Source of the DNA: Anaerolineae bacterium
Lineage (GTDB): Bacteria; Chloroflexota; Anaerolineae; Aggregatilineales; Phototrophicaceae
DNA length: 64,000 nucleotides
Assembly: GCA_022824365.1 (NCBI GenBank)
Contig: JAJEAA010000018.1
Location: 248,001-312,000, forward strand
Direction: 5' to 3'
Below, one piece after another: positions 28,597 to 37,665 of the stretch (positions within the stretch are counted from its first letter, which is position 1; the number at the start of each line of letters is the position of its first letter). The position numbers were made by a program, and so were the translations under genes. The notes beneath the pieces were generated by a model that saw only the letters and a program-made list of their open reading frames with translations, was not told where the DNA came from and ran no database searches.

Positions 28597-29514
28597 TTAG
28601 CCTGCCTCATGCGCGATGCTTACATCGATCCGGTTGCGCGGACGGAATTGCAGCACAATGACGCTGCCGATAATCAGAGCCGCGCCCAGCCATTGTAGCG
28701 CAAATATCGCTTCACCCAATAGAAGCATGGACATGACCATCGAAAGCGGCGGCTCAACGGTGCTTATCAGAGAGGCGCGCGCCGCCCCGATCTTTTGAAT
28801 CGCGAGGTTGATCGCGAAGACCGGAAGCACCGTGCCCAAGGTGGCGATGCCGATGAGCAGCAAAAGCGTCAGCGGATTACCCGGCATTTCCAAGCCGCGA
28901 AGGGGAATCAGCAGCAGCATGACGAGCAGGGTGCCCAGCATCATCCAGGCGCTTGAGCCAGACATGTCAAGCACGCCACTCAGCGCTCGCTTGGAAAGAA
29001 TATAGTAGACGGCGACAATTGCGGCATTGCCCAAGACGAGCGCGACGCCGAACATATCGCCCACATTCAGCCCGGAGAAGTCGGGCACCGTCAGCACGAC
29101 GCCGGTTAAAGCCAGCGCCAGCGCCAGCCAGGCTCGGCTGCCGAGCCGCTCGCCTAGTAATACCGAGAGCAAGACCACCATCGCGGGATAGGTGAAGAAA
29201 AGCACGATATAGGTGCTGGCTGGCAAGCGTTGCAGCGCAAAGAAGGCGGCCAGGACAGCGGCAGACAGCAAAATGCCGATGAGGAAAACTTGCTTCACCG
29301 GCGCGTCGCTCTGCCGCCGGACAGACGCGGACCGCCGACCGGCGATGACCAGCAGCCACATCAAGGGCGCCGCTATTAGAAAGCGCCAGATCGCGATATC
29401 CACCGGTTGAAGCGCGGAGTGCAAATAGGTTATTTTGACCATCGACGGCATCACGGAGAAGCCGGCGGCCGCCAGCAAGATCCAGATGAAGCCTTCGCGT
29501 TCTTGATGTGTCAT
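28597..29514 (-). CDS. EamA-family (DMT superfamily) transporter
   Basis: A 305-residue membrane protein with about ten predicted helices arranged as two EamA repeats. The first repeat contains WRFLIAAPLMWLLV and STYIVLFFTYPAMVVLLSVLLGERL, and the second ASLISTVEPPLSMVMSMLLLGE. The helix-turn phrases with Pro-Glu near GE(R/A) are typical of drug/metabolite transporters. Likely a metabolite exporter; the substrate is unknown. Confidence 0.85.
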   Translation of the reverse strand: MTHQEREGFIWILLAAAGFSVMPSMVKITYLHSALQPVDIAIWRFLIAAPLMWLLVIAGRRSASVRRQSDAPVKQVFLIGILLSAAVLAAFFALQRLPASTYIVLFFTYPAMVVLLSVLLGERLGSRAWLALALALTGVVLTVPDFSGLNVGDMFGVALVLGNAAIVAVYYILSKRALSGVLDMSGSSAWMMLGTLLVMLLLIPLRGLEMPGNPLTLLLLIGIATLGTVLPVFAINLAIQKIGAARASLISTVEPPLSMVMSMLLLGEAIFALQWLGAALIIGSVIVLQFRPRNRIDVSIAHEAG

Positions 29515-29593
29515 GTCTACTCGGCAGCCCCAACTCTATAGACGCTGCGCAAAGCAACCGCGAATTGTCTCTGCTGCAGCTTGCGGCTGAGAG

Positions 29594-31132
29594 TCAAGCG
29601 ATGCTCACCATGCTGACCAGGTTGGTCGCCAAGGGGTAGAAGATGCCGAAAACCAAGGTACCGGCCAGCGCTATATTGATAGCCCAGCGCAGGTATTGCG
29701 TATCGAGCGGCGGCTGCAACTCGCCTTCGCTATCGCGCAGGTACATATTGACCACCACGCGGATATAGTAGAAGGCGCTGACGACGCTTGTGAGCACGCC
29801 AATGACGGCCAGTCCGAACAAGCCGGCTTGCAGAGCCGCGGAGAAGATCATGAACTTGCCCAGGAAGCCGGCGGTCAAGGGAACGCCGGTCAGGCTGAGC
29901 ATGAAGATCGTCATTGCCATGGCCAGAAGGGGCCGAGACTGCGCCAGGCCGTTGATGTCATCGATATTGCCGCCGCTGCCGTCTTCGCGCTCAATCGTCA
30001 TAACCACGGCGAATGCGCCCAGATTGGTGAACATATAGGCGAGCATGTAGACCAAGGCTCCCTGTGTGGCCGCGTCAATGACGCTGGCGCTGCCAGCCGC
30101 CGCAACCGACACCATGATGTAGCCGGCGTGGGCGATGGATGAATAAGCCAACATGCGTTTGAGGTTGCGCTGCGAGATCGCCACAAAATTGCCGAGGACG
30201 AGGGTGAGGATTGCGATGATTGTAGCGGTCGCTTGCCAAGCCGCCACGTCGCCACCGGCCAATACCAACGCGGAGAGTCCGGTGATGAGGACGCGCAGCA
30301 GCGCCGCGAAGCCGCCGATCTTGGCCGTCACGCTCATGAAAGCGGTAACGGGCGTGGGAGCGCCTTCGTAGACATCGGGCGTCCACATGTGGAAGGGCAC
30401 GACCGCCACCTTAAAGCCCAGCCCTACGATCAGCAGCGCGGTACCCACCAGCAGATAGAATGTCCCGCTCGATGTCCCGCCGACGATGCCGACGGCGATA
30501 TCAAATATCTGCGGGATATTGGTTGTACCGGTCGCGCCATAAACCAGAGCCGCGCCGAAAACCAGAAAGGCGCTGGAAAACGCGCCCAGGATGAAATACT
30601 TCATGCCGCTTTCTTCGGACTTGAGCGCCTGATCGCTGCCGTCGTTTTTTATGGAACGGAAGGCAGCCAGGATGTATAGCGGAATGCTCAGCAATTCGAG
30701 CGAGACAAAGACGGTGATCAAATCGTTTGCGCCGACCATGAACATGGCCCCGGCCGAGGAGATTAGCGCGAGGATATAGTACTCGCCGCGATGGATATCG
30801 GCGCGCTTGAGGTAATCCCAACTCATCAGCACCGCGATCAGCGTGGCGACCAATATCACGAAGTTCAGGAAACCGGTGAACTCATCGGCGATGAACATGC
30901 CGTAAAGCGCCACTTGCTCGCCTTCCGCCGGCGAATAGACAGCGATATTGGCGAGGAAGCTGAAGCCCAAGCCGACGCAAGCCAGAATCGGCGTCCAGTG
31001 CTGACGTTCTTCGTCGGTGAAAAGATCAACGATCACCAGCAGCAGCGTCCAAGCCAGCAAGAGTGTGCCGGGCAGTGTGGATGCCAGGTTGGAATCCGCC
31101 AGAAATTCCGCAATAGACGGCGACTCAAACAT
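29594..31132 (-). CDS. nuoN: NADH-quinone oxidoreductase subunit N
   Basis: NuoN (512 residues) is one of three antiporter-like proton-pumping subunits in the membrane arm of complex I. About 14 helices are predicted. The key Glu lies in VFVSLELLSIPLYILAAF and the central Lys in GLGFKVAVVPFHMWTPDVYEGAPTPVTAFMS. The second Lys is in RNLKRMLAYSSIAHAGY. It is the last gene of the nuo operon, nine bases after nuoM. No terminator is obvious downstream. Confidence 0.96.
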   Translation of the reverse strand: MFESPSIAEFLADSNLASTLPGTLLLAWTLLLVIVDLFTDEERQHWTPILACVGLGFSFLANIAVYSPAEGEQVALYGMFIADEFTGFLNFVILVATLIAVLMSWDYLKRADIHRGEYYILALISSAGAMFMVGANDLITVFVSLELLSIPLYILAAFRSIKNDGSDQALKSEESGMKYFILGAFSSAFLVFGAALVYGATGTTNIPQIFDIAVGIVGGTSSGTFYLLVGTALLIVGLGFKVAVVPFHMWTPDVYEGAPTPVTAFMSVTAKIGGFAALLRVLITGLSALVLAGGDVAAWQATATIIAILTLVLGNFVAISQRNLKRMLAYSSIAHAGYIMVSVAAAGSASVIDAATQGALVYMLAYMFTNLGAFAVVMTIEREDGSGGNIDDINGLAQSRPLLAMAMTIFMLSLTGVPLTAGFLGKFMIFSAALQAGLFGLAVIGVLTSVVSAFYYIRVVVNMYLRDSEGELQPPLDTQYLRWAINIALAGTLVFGIFYPLATNLVSMVSIA

Positions 31133-31140
31133 GCTCTCTC

Positions 31141-32748
31141 CTAGCCAACGAACATAGCGACGATGTTATCCACCGAAACATCCAGCAAGTTGAAGAATAC
31201 AATCGGCTGCAAGCCCATCCAGAATATCATGATGATGATAGGGATATAGGCCGCTTTTTCATACCAGGTAAGTTTGTAGCCGGCTTCATCCGCCAGCGGT
31301 TTCTTGAGCTCGCCCATGAAGACATGCTGGAACATCTTCAGCAGATAGACCGCCGCCAGGATGACGCCGAGCGTGCCGAAGAGGGTGAAGGCGAAACCGA
31401 GATAATCGCTGCCCAGCGAGCCGAGCAGAATCGTAAATTCGCCGATGAAGCCGTTGAGACCGGGCAAGCCCATGCTGCTCAAGGAGATGACCAGACTGAT
31501 CGCGCCGAAGAGCGGCATGACTTTCCAAATGCCGCCGTAATCCGCCATCTCCTTGGTATGCCAGCGTTCGTACAACATGCCGACGATCAAGAAGAGGCCA
31601 CCCGTGCTGATGCCGTGGTTGACCATTTGCAGGGTCGCGCCTTGCAAGCCTTGCGAATTCAGCGCGAAGATGCCCAGCACGACGAAGCCCAGGTGGCTGA
31701 CCGACGAATAGGCGACCAGCTTCTTGACGTTGTCTTGAGCGTAACTGACCCAAGCGCCGTAGATGATGCCAACTACACCGAGGAAGGCGATAGTCGGCGC
31801 CCAAGCCACCGTCGCTTCCGGGAACAAGTTCAAGTTGAAGCGCACGATGCCATAGGTGCCCATCTTTAGCAACACGCCAGCCAGGATCACCGAGCCGGCA
31901 GTCGGCGCTTGCACGTGCGCATCGGGCAGCCAGCTATGGAAGGGGAAGATCGGCACTTTAATCGCGAAAGCCACCAGGAAGCCGAGGAAGAGGAAGCTCT
32001 CTACCGAATCCAGCAGGAAGCCGGCGTCTTCGCCCTCGCCGTCGGGCCCGAGGGCATCCCAATAGGTGCCCTCGCCATCAAAGTTCTGCACCTTTTCGAT
32101 CACGCCGATATCGCCGCCGGCGCTGTAGGTGCTGAAGGTGCCGGAGCGATTGCCGACATAAAGTATCGCGATCAGCATCAGGATCGAGCCGGCCATCGTG
32201 TAGAGGAAGAATTTGACAGCGGCGTAGATGCGCTCTTCCGCGCCCCAGATACCGATGAGGAAGTACATCGGCACGAGGGTAACTTCCCAGAAGACGTAGA
32301 AGATAATGAGATCGTGCACGACGAAGACGCCGATCATCGACCATTCGAGCAGCATGAGGAAGATGTAGTAGAGTTTTTCGCGTCCGCGCTCTTCAAAGAT
32401 GTTGCTGCCGAAGGAGCCGAGGATCGCTATTGGCATGATGAAGGTCGTCAAGAGGACAAGCAGCATACTGATGCCATCGACGCCGACGAAGTAGCTGACA
32501 TTGATGACAGACTCGCCCAGGGAGACTTCCGCCCAGGTATTGCGCTGCACCATTTGCAACTCGGCCGTGCTCGGGTCAAAGTTAATCCACATCACCACGG
32601 AGGCGACAAAGGTCACCAAGCTCGTGACAAAAGCCACCCACTTCAGGTTGTTCTTCTGCGTTTCGCCATTCATGAAGACCAAAATGGCGAGCCCGATCAA
32701 GGGCAGGAACAGGGTGATGGTAGTAAGCGAAAGTCCAGTTACGTCCAT
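31141..32748 (-). CDS. nuoM: NADH-quinone oxidoreductase subunit M
   Basis: NuoM (535 residues) is an antiporter-like subunit of complex I. FYVFWEVTLVPMYFLIGIWG contains the essential Glu, and AIKVPIFPFHSWLPDAHVQAP the central Lys. DNVKKLVAYSSVSHLGFVVLG is also typical. Between the helix ending YVGNRSGTF and the helix carrying the central Lys there are about 25 extra acidic residues (VQNFDGEGTYWDALGPDGEG), on the side expected to face outwards. The gene lies 15 bases after nuoL. Confidence 0.96.
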   Translation of the reverse strand: MDVTGLSLTTITLFLPLIGLAILVFMNGETQKNNLKWVAFVTSLVTFVASVVMWINFDPSTAELQMVQRNTWAEVSLGESVINVSYFVGVDGISMLLVLLTTFIMPIAILGSFGSNIFEERGREKLYYIFLMLLEWSMIGVFVVHDLIIFYVFWEVTLVPMYFLIGIWGAEERIYAAVKFFLYTMAGSILMLIAILYVGNRSGTFSTYSAGGDIGVIEKVQNFDGEGTYWDALGPDGEGEDAGFLLDSVESFLFLGFLVAFAIKVPIFPFHSWLPDAHVQAPTAGSVILAGVLLKMGTYGIVRFNLNLFPEATVAWAPTIAFLGVVGIIYGAWVSYAQDNVKKLVAYSSVSHLGFVVLGIFALNSQGLQGATLQMVNHGISTGGLFLIVGMLYERWHTKEMADYGGIWKVMPLFGAISLVISLSSMGLPGLNGFIGEFTILLGSLGSDYLGFAFTLFGTLGVILAAVYLLKMFQHVFMGELKKPLADEAGYKLTWYEKAAYIPIIIMIFWMGLQPIVFFNLLDVSVDNIVAMFVG

Positions 32749-32763
32749 GGGAACGCGTTCTCC

Positions 32764-35274
32764 TTAAGCGCCACTTTGGAGCAGAGCCCCAATGAATGGT
32801 ATGAGCATGACCAAGATCACAGCAACAACGCCGATGAATAGAACAACTGCGTAAAGGCGCACATAGCCGGTCTGCGAACGGCGCATCCAGTTGGACGCGC
32901 GCTGCACGAACAGGCCGACGCCATTGACCGCGCCATCAACGATGCCCAGGTCGATGGGTTTGCTTAGAATGTCCCCGATCGTATCAAAGCCGCGCTTGAT
33001 GATCCGATCATGGAAATAATCGTGCAGGAACTCCCAATCGACGCGGTCAGCCAGGAAGTCGGCCAGCCGGTTGAATGGTTTCTCGATGAGGGCGGCGTAG
33101 AATTCGTCCCAATAGAGGCGAGCGTTCGCCAGCTTGAAGAGACCTCGGGATGGCGCGCTCGTCTCCAATTGATCGCGGTTGCCGCTCGCCAAGCCCTTGC
33201 CCTTGTAGACGCGGTGGGCGATGACGATTGAGATGATGCCTAAAGCCAGGGCGATGCCGGCGATCAGCAGATTGAAGTCCAGCGTGTGCCCGCGGGAGAC
33301 GCTGACCAGGCTATGTTCCAGGAAGTGCTTGAATTCGTATGGATGATAGATGCCATCAAATATCGGCGTCGCCTTTGGCACATTAATCAAGCCGATGACG
33401 CAGGTGAATATCGCCAGAATAACCAGGGGCAGCAGCATGGCGCCGCTGCTTTCCGGCGCGCGTTCGGCCGCTTCGCTGCGGGCGTCGTCAAAGAAGACCA
33501 GCACAACCTGACGCCACATATAAAAGGCAGTGAATGCCGCCGCTACCAAGAGCATGCCAAAGGCGATGAAACCGCTCGTTTCGTTCAGCTCAAAGCCTTC
33601 GAACCAGGCATCAGCCAGGATCTCATCCTTCGACCAGAATCCAGCGAAGGGGAAGATCCCCGCCAAGCCCAAGGTGCCAACCAGATATGTGAGATAAGTG
33701 ATGGGCATGCGCTTGCGCAAGCCGCCCATATTGCGCATATCTTGCGGGTCGAAGTCGTCGTGATGACCGTCGTCGTCACCGTGACCGTGATCATGCGCGT
33801 GATGATGCCCATGCTCAACGCCGTGAATGACGGAGCCGCTGCCGAGGAAGAGCAGCGCCTTGAACACAGCATGCGTGACCAGGTGGAACATCGCGGCGAC
33901 GTGAGCGCCGATGCCGACCGCCGCCACCATAAAGCCAAGCTGCGAAATCGTCGAATAAGCCAGCACGCGCTTGATGTCCCATTGCCCCAGCGCGATGAAA
34001 CCGGCGACCAGCGCCGTGCCCGCGCCGACCAAGGTGATGATCAAGCCGAGCACATACCCGGCATGGTTGAGTTCCCACAAAAATACATTCGAGCGCACCA
34101 TCAGGTAGACGCCGGCCGTGACCATCGTGGCGGCGTGAATCAAGGCGCTGACCGGCGTGGGGCCGGCCATCGCGTCGGGCAGCCAGATGAAGAGCGGAAT
34201 CTGGGCGGACTTGCCAGTCACCCCAAGCAGCATGAACAGCGCGATCAAGAAGATCACATCTTCAAAGGCAATCTGGAAGCCGCCAAAGTCAACGGGTTCG
34301 CCTTTGCCGAAGCGCTCGGTGGTCTGACCGAAGACGCCGAGAAGATCGGTATCGAAGCGGTGATTGTCGCAGTAGAGGGCACGGATGTCTTTCGCTAAAG
34401 GATTCGCCTTGCCGTAACCGTCATCACTGTGTTCGTCGGCGGCGTGGTCATCTCCATGGGATTTGGCAGCCGCGGGCACACACTCATACTTGGCGCCGTG
34501 CCCGTCATCGGCATGGTCGTCTTCGCCGGCGGCGGTTTCTTCGCTGTGGACCGCGTCGCTTTCGTGAGGCAGCAGTCCATTGTGCTCGCGCCAGTTGACC
34601 AGGTACTTCGCTTCTGTGTTGGGCAGTTCACCCATCTTGACGAAGTCGAGCGTGCCGAAGGTCCAGAAGATCAAGAACATCGCCATCAGCAAGCCGAAGT
34701 CGCCGATGCGATTGACGATGAATGCCTTACGCGCCGCGTTGCTGTTCTTCCAGCCTTCCGGCGCTTTCTTATCCCACCAGAAGCCGATAAGCAGGAAGGA
34801 GCAAAGCCCAACCCCCTCCCAGCCGACAAAGAGCATGAGGAAATTATTCGCCGTCACCAGGACCAACATGAAGGCGAGGAACATATTCAGATAGGCGAAG
34901 AAGCGCGGATACCACTTGTCGCCGTGCATATAGCCGCGGGCGTACATATGAATCAGCGAGCCGACGCCGGTGACGACCAGCATCATCGTCACGCTGAGCG
35001 AGTCCACCCGCATCTGCCAGGAAATATCCAGGTCGATCGATTCGATGCGGAGCCAGCCATCAAAGAACGGCGGGTTGACCACGGCCGCGCTGCCGTTGGT
35101 ACCCGTCACCCAAGACAGAAGAAATAGAGAAACAATAAAGGCAAGGATGGATGCGAAGCAACCGATATAGCCCGACCACTTCTCCCCGAGGCGCGCGCCA
35201 AAGAAGAAATTGATAATCGCTCCAAGCGCCGGAACGAATATCACCAGGGGAACCAAGAGTGGAAGATTTTCCAT
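32764..35274 (-). CDS. nuoL: NADH-quinone oxidoreductase subunit L, with extracytoplasmic insertions
   Basis: NuoL (836 residues; about 610-650 is usual) is the distal antiporter-like subunit and carries the long lateral helix at its C-terminus. Key residues are Glu153 (GWEGVGLCSFLLIGFWW), Lys355 (TGKSAQIPLFIWLPDAMAGP) and Lys472 (HAVFKALLFLGSGSVIH). Two insertions explain the extra length. One covers about residues 215-330, between helices 6 and 7, is very acidic and His-rich, and contains two Cys. The other is a His/Asp cluster at about 484-508 after the second key helix. With an N-out topology both face outside. Such clusters could bind metal; that is inference. Confidence 0.95.
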   Translation of the reverse strand: MENLPLLVPLVIFVPALGAIINFFFGARLGEKWSGYIGCFASILAFIVSLFLLSWVTGTNGSAAVVNPPFFDGWLRIESIDLDISWQMRVDSLSVTMMLVVTGVGSLIHMYARGYMHGDKWYPRFFAYLNMFLAFMLVLVTANNFLMLFVGWEGVGLCSFLLIGFWWDKKAPEGWKNSNAARKAFIVNRIGDFGLLMAMFLIFWTFGTLDFVKMGELPNTEAKYLVNWREHNGLLPHESDAVHSEETAAGEDDHADDGHGAKYECVPAAAKSHGDDHAADEHSDDGYGKANPLAKDIRALYCDNHRFDTDLLGVFGQTTERFGKGEPVDFGGFQIAFEDVIFLIALFMLLGVTGKSAQIPLFIWLPDAMAGPTPVSALIHAATMVTAGVYLMVRSNVFLWELNHAGYVLGLIITLVGAGTALVAGFIALGQWDIKRVLAYSTISQLGFMVAAVGIGAHVAAMFHLVTHAVFKALLFLGSGSVIHGVEHGHHHAHDHGHGDDDGHHDDFDPQDMRNMGGLRKRMPITYLTYLVGTLGLAGIFPFAGFWSKDEILADAWFEGFELNETSGFIAFGMLLVAAAFTAFYMWRQVVLVFFDDARSEAAERAPESSGAMLLPLVILAIFTCVIGLINVPKATPIFDGIYHPYEFKHFLEHSLVSVSRGHTLDFNLLIAGIALALGIISIVIAHRVYKGKGLASGNRDQLETSAPSRGLFKLANARLYWDEFYAALIEKPFNRLADFLADRVDWEFLHDYFHDRIIKRGFDTIGDILSKPIDLGIVDGAVNGVGLFVQRASNWMRRSQTGYVRLYAVVLFIGVVAVILVMLIPFIGALLQSGA

Positions 35275-35304
35275 ACCGTTAGCGCCTCTTTCGATGGCGG
35301 TCCG

Positions 35305-35613
35305 CTAGCCTTGCATCTGCCGCAATTCGTCAATATTGATGCTTTGGCGTTCGCGGAAAATATTTACGATCAAAGCTAAACCGATGGCGACTTCAGCCGC
35401 CGCCACCGTCATGACAAAGAATACGAAGACGTGGCCATTGACTTGGCCCCATTCGCGCGCGAAAGCCACCAGCGCCAGGTTCGCCGAGTTCAGCATCAAC
35501 TCAACCGACATGAAGAGCAGGATGGCGTTGCGCCGCATAAGGACGCCCAGCGCCCCCATCAGGAATAGCACCATGCTGAGTACGATATAGGGCTCGGTGC
35601 CGATTGGGTTCAT
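35305..35613 (-). CDS. nuoK: NADH-quinone oxidoreductase subunit K
   Basis: NuoK (102 residues) is a three-helix MrpC-like subunit of the complex I membrane arm. The conserved Glu residues of helices 2 and 3 are in [17 protein letters not shown] and [38 protein letters not shown] is diagnostic. It lies between nuoJ and nuoL with short gaps (19 and 30 bases). Length and sequence are normal. Confidence 0.97.
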   Translation of the reverse strand: MNPIGTEPYIVLSMVLFLMGALGVLMRRNAILLFMSVELMLNSANLALVAFAREWGQVNGHVFVFFVMTVAAAEVAIGLALIVNIFRERQSINIDELRQMQG

Positions 35614-35632
35614 CGCCTAGCCTCTCCCGCAG

Positions 35633-37021
35633 CTACTCGACAGCGCTATCATCTGAGCCGCCGGTCAACTTCGCCATATAGTCGCCGCTTAATACATCCG
35701 AGCCGGTCTGCTGGGAAATCACGCTGACAAGCGGGCGGTTGACGCGTCGACGCCGATTGATCCGGCGGCGTTCGGCTTGCGCCAGGGCATCCGGCCGCGC
35801 CAGGACAATAACGCCGATCAGCGCCACCAGCAGCAATACGCCAACCAGCATCACCGGCAGCACATACTCAATGAACAAGACCTGCCCCACAGCCTCCGGG
35901 CTGCCGAAAGCCGGGGTCGCGATCGCGTTAAAGACGGCGGCGCGATAACTCGGCTGGCTGCCTGGCACACCTGGTTCCCGCACCAAGACGCGCGTTTCAA
36001 TCAGACCGCGTTCGGCGTCATAGTCTGCCAGCGTCCGCAATACAGTATGATCCTGATCGATGAACGCCAGATTGTACGAGCCTTCGTCGAGTTGGAGGCT
36101 GGTCTGCTGGCCGGCTGGCAACTGTTCGATCAGCACACGATGGGGAATCAGCGAACTGCAGGAATCGTCTTCGCAGAGGCTGCGCCGCGCGGTGTACTGA
36201 CCGATGTCGATCAGCGAAACCTGCTTATCTGTCACAGCATTAAAGACAGTAAGCCGCATCTTTCCGACAGCGGGCGCGCTGACATCATCTTCCATCAGCA
36301 CAACGTCAACGATGCCTTCAACATTTTCGTAGAAAACCACAGAATGCGCGGAATCAGCGGTCATGGTTACGGCTTCCGCCAGCAATGGACTTGTGACGAA
36401 TCCGGCGAGCTCAACTCCGGCAATCACGTTATATTCGCCGGCTGGCAATACGGTATAGCGCTGAGTCGCGTCCCGTCCATACTCATAAACGACATCGTCG
36501 AAACGTAGATCTTGCAAGGAGTCGCCGCTGCTGTCGAACAATACACTGCCGCTGACCCTGCCTTCTAGGGTCATTGACTCTCCCAAGTCCCTAATCGTGA
36601 AGGCATCGACATCCCCGCCCGGTATCGCATTGATCACGCGCGCTTGCGACCGCGAATCGGGCTGCTCGACAGTCTCGTTGGCCAGCATGTCTGACGCGAG
36701 GGGGAAGGCAAAGATCAGCAAGAGTATGATGGCGACGGCCGTGCCAGCGAAACCCAGCCAGCGCATGCGCCCGGAGGTATCGGTTGTGGCTTCCGCCCCG
36801 AGCAGCATTATGACGAAAAGGAAAAGGACCATGATGGCGCCGGTGTAGACGGTCACCTGCACCATAGCCAGGAAGGGCGCATCCAGCATCAAATAGAGGA
36901 AGGCGACGCAGCCAAAATTGACAATGAGAAATAGGGCGCTATGTACTGCGTTTTGCCGCGTCAGCATCATGCCAGCCGCCAGGACTGCCACAAAACTCAC
37001 GACCAGAAACAACCATTCCAT
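35633..37021 (-). CDS. nuoJ: NADH-quinone oxidoreductase subunit J with inserted DUF4397-like domains
   Basis: NuoJ (462 residues; about 160-200 is usual) is a five-helix membrane subunit near the quinone site. Helices 1-3 are typical, including VQVTVYTGAIMVLFLFVIMLL with the pi-bulge region, helix 4 is about 90-110 and helix 5 about 382-408. Between helices 4 and 5 lies an inserted block of about 265 residues (112-378). It contains two tandem beta-rich units resembling DUF4397 (ARVINAIPGGDVDAF, YTVLPAGEYNVIAG, then MRLTVFNAVTDKQVSL, LDEGSYNLAF), with a Cys pair CEDDSC. The basic C-terminal tail (RRRINRRRRVNRP) should be cytoplasmic, which places the insertion outside. The frame is uninterrupted. 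Confidence 0.93.
   Translation of the reverse strand: MEWLFLVVSFVAVLAAGMMLTRQNAVHSALFLIVNFGCVAFLYLMLDAPFLAMVQVTVYTGAIMVLFLFVIMLLGAEATTDTSGRMRWLGFAGTAVAIILLLIFAFPLASDMLANETVEQPDSRSQARVINAIPGGDVDAFTIRDLGESMTLEGRVSGSVLFDSSGDSLQDLRFDDVVYEYGRDATQRYTVLPAGEYNVIAGVELAGFVTSPLLAEAVTMTADSAHSVVFYENVEGIVDVVLMEDDVSAPAVGKMRLTVFNAVTDKQVSLIDIGQYTARRSLCEDDSCSSLIPHRVLIEQLPAGQQTSLQLDEGSYNLAFIDQDHTVLRTLADYDAERGLIETRVLVREPGVPGSQPSYRAAVFNAIATPAFGSPEAVGQVLFIEYVLPVMLVGVLLLVALIGVIVLARPDALAQAERRRINRRRRVNRPLVSVISQQTGSDVLSGDYMAKLTGGSDDSAVE
35888..36688 (-). other. DUF4397-like insertion within nuoJ
   Basis: This is the part of nuoJ encoding about residues 112-378. Its two halves each carry an N-terminal strand of the type ARVxNA or LTVFNA, a turn LPAGEYN or LDEGSYN, and hydrophobic strands. 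This is the pattern of DUF4397 domains, which are usually secreted or surface beta-sandwiches. The assignment rests on pattern only and needs a profile search. Confidence 0.6.
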
Positions 37022-37054
37022 ACGAGCTAATTCCCAGGATAAATGCGATTGCGC

Positions 37055-37083
37055 ACTTTAGCACAAATGGCATCGCCCTTCAA
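37055..37083 (-). promoter_or_regulatory. possible internal promoter upstream of nuoJ
   Basis: On the minus strand TTGAAG (37078-37083) and TAAAGT (37055-37060) are separated by 17 bases, in the 97-base gap between nuoI and nuoJ. Such a promoter would allow separate transcription of nuoJKLMN. Both boxes match consensus at only four of six positions. Confidence 0.35.
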
Positions 37084-37118
37084 TTTACAAAACTTGAATC
37101 GCAACCGATTTGGCGCCA

Positions 37119-37613
37119 CTAGGACGGATCTTCCATATCAGGTATCGATCGATCGAAGCTGCCCGGCTTGACTGCCTGGGGACTGCCCGGCGCGCCTTCC
37201 GCCGGTGGGTCAATCAGCATGTCTTTAACATAGATCGCATCGCGCCGATCTGTAAACGACATCTGGTGTTCATGACCGAGCTGGATCGCTTCGGTCGGGC
37301 AGGCGTCTTCGCAGTAACCGCAGAAGATGCAGCGGAGCATGTTAATCTCATAGGTCTTGGCGTAGCGCTCACCGGGGCTGTAACGCTCGTCGTCGGTGTT
37401 TTCGGCCGCCTCCACCCAAATGGCGTCGGCCGGGCAGGCGGCCGCGCAGAGCGAACAGCCGATGCACTTTTCCAAGCCATTTTCGTAACGGCGAAGATGG
37501 TGCCGTCCTTTGTAACGATCGTGAAATTTTTGCACCTGTTCCGGATATTGTACGGTCACCGCATCGTCCATCAAGTGCTTCAAGGTTGTGGCAAAACCCT
37601 TAACTACATTCAT
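37119..37613 (-). CDS. nuoI: NADH-quinone oxidoreductase subunit I (two 4Fe-4S clusters)
   Basis: NuoI (164 residues from the ATG at 37613; an ATG at 37622 is also in frame) carries clusters N6a and N6b that pass electrons to NuoB. The two 4Fe-4S motifs are CIGCSLCAAACP and CIFCGYCEDACP, each with the trailing Pro. The N-terminal amphipathic helix GFATTLKHLMDDAVTVQYP is typical. A Pro-rich tail follows the ferredoxin fold. It lies between nuoH and nuoJ. Confidence 0.96.
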   Translation of the reverse strand: MNVVKGFATTLKHLMDDAVTVQYPEQVQKFHDRYKGRHHLRRYENGLEKCIGCSLCAAACPADAIWVEAAENTDDERYSPGERYAKTYEINMLRCIFCGYCEDACPTEAIQLGHEHQMSFTDRRDAIYVKDMLIDPPAEGAPGSPQAVKPGSFDRSIPDMEDPS

Positions 37614-37665
37614 CCTATGCACCCTCTGCTTCCATGTCCTCGGTCAGAAATCTACGAAGGTCACG

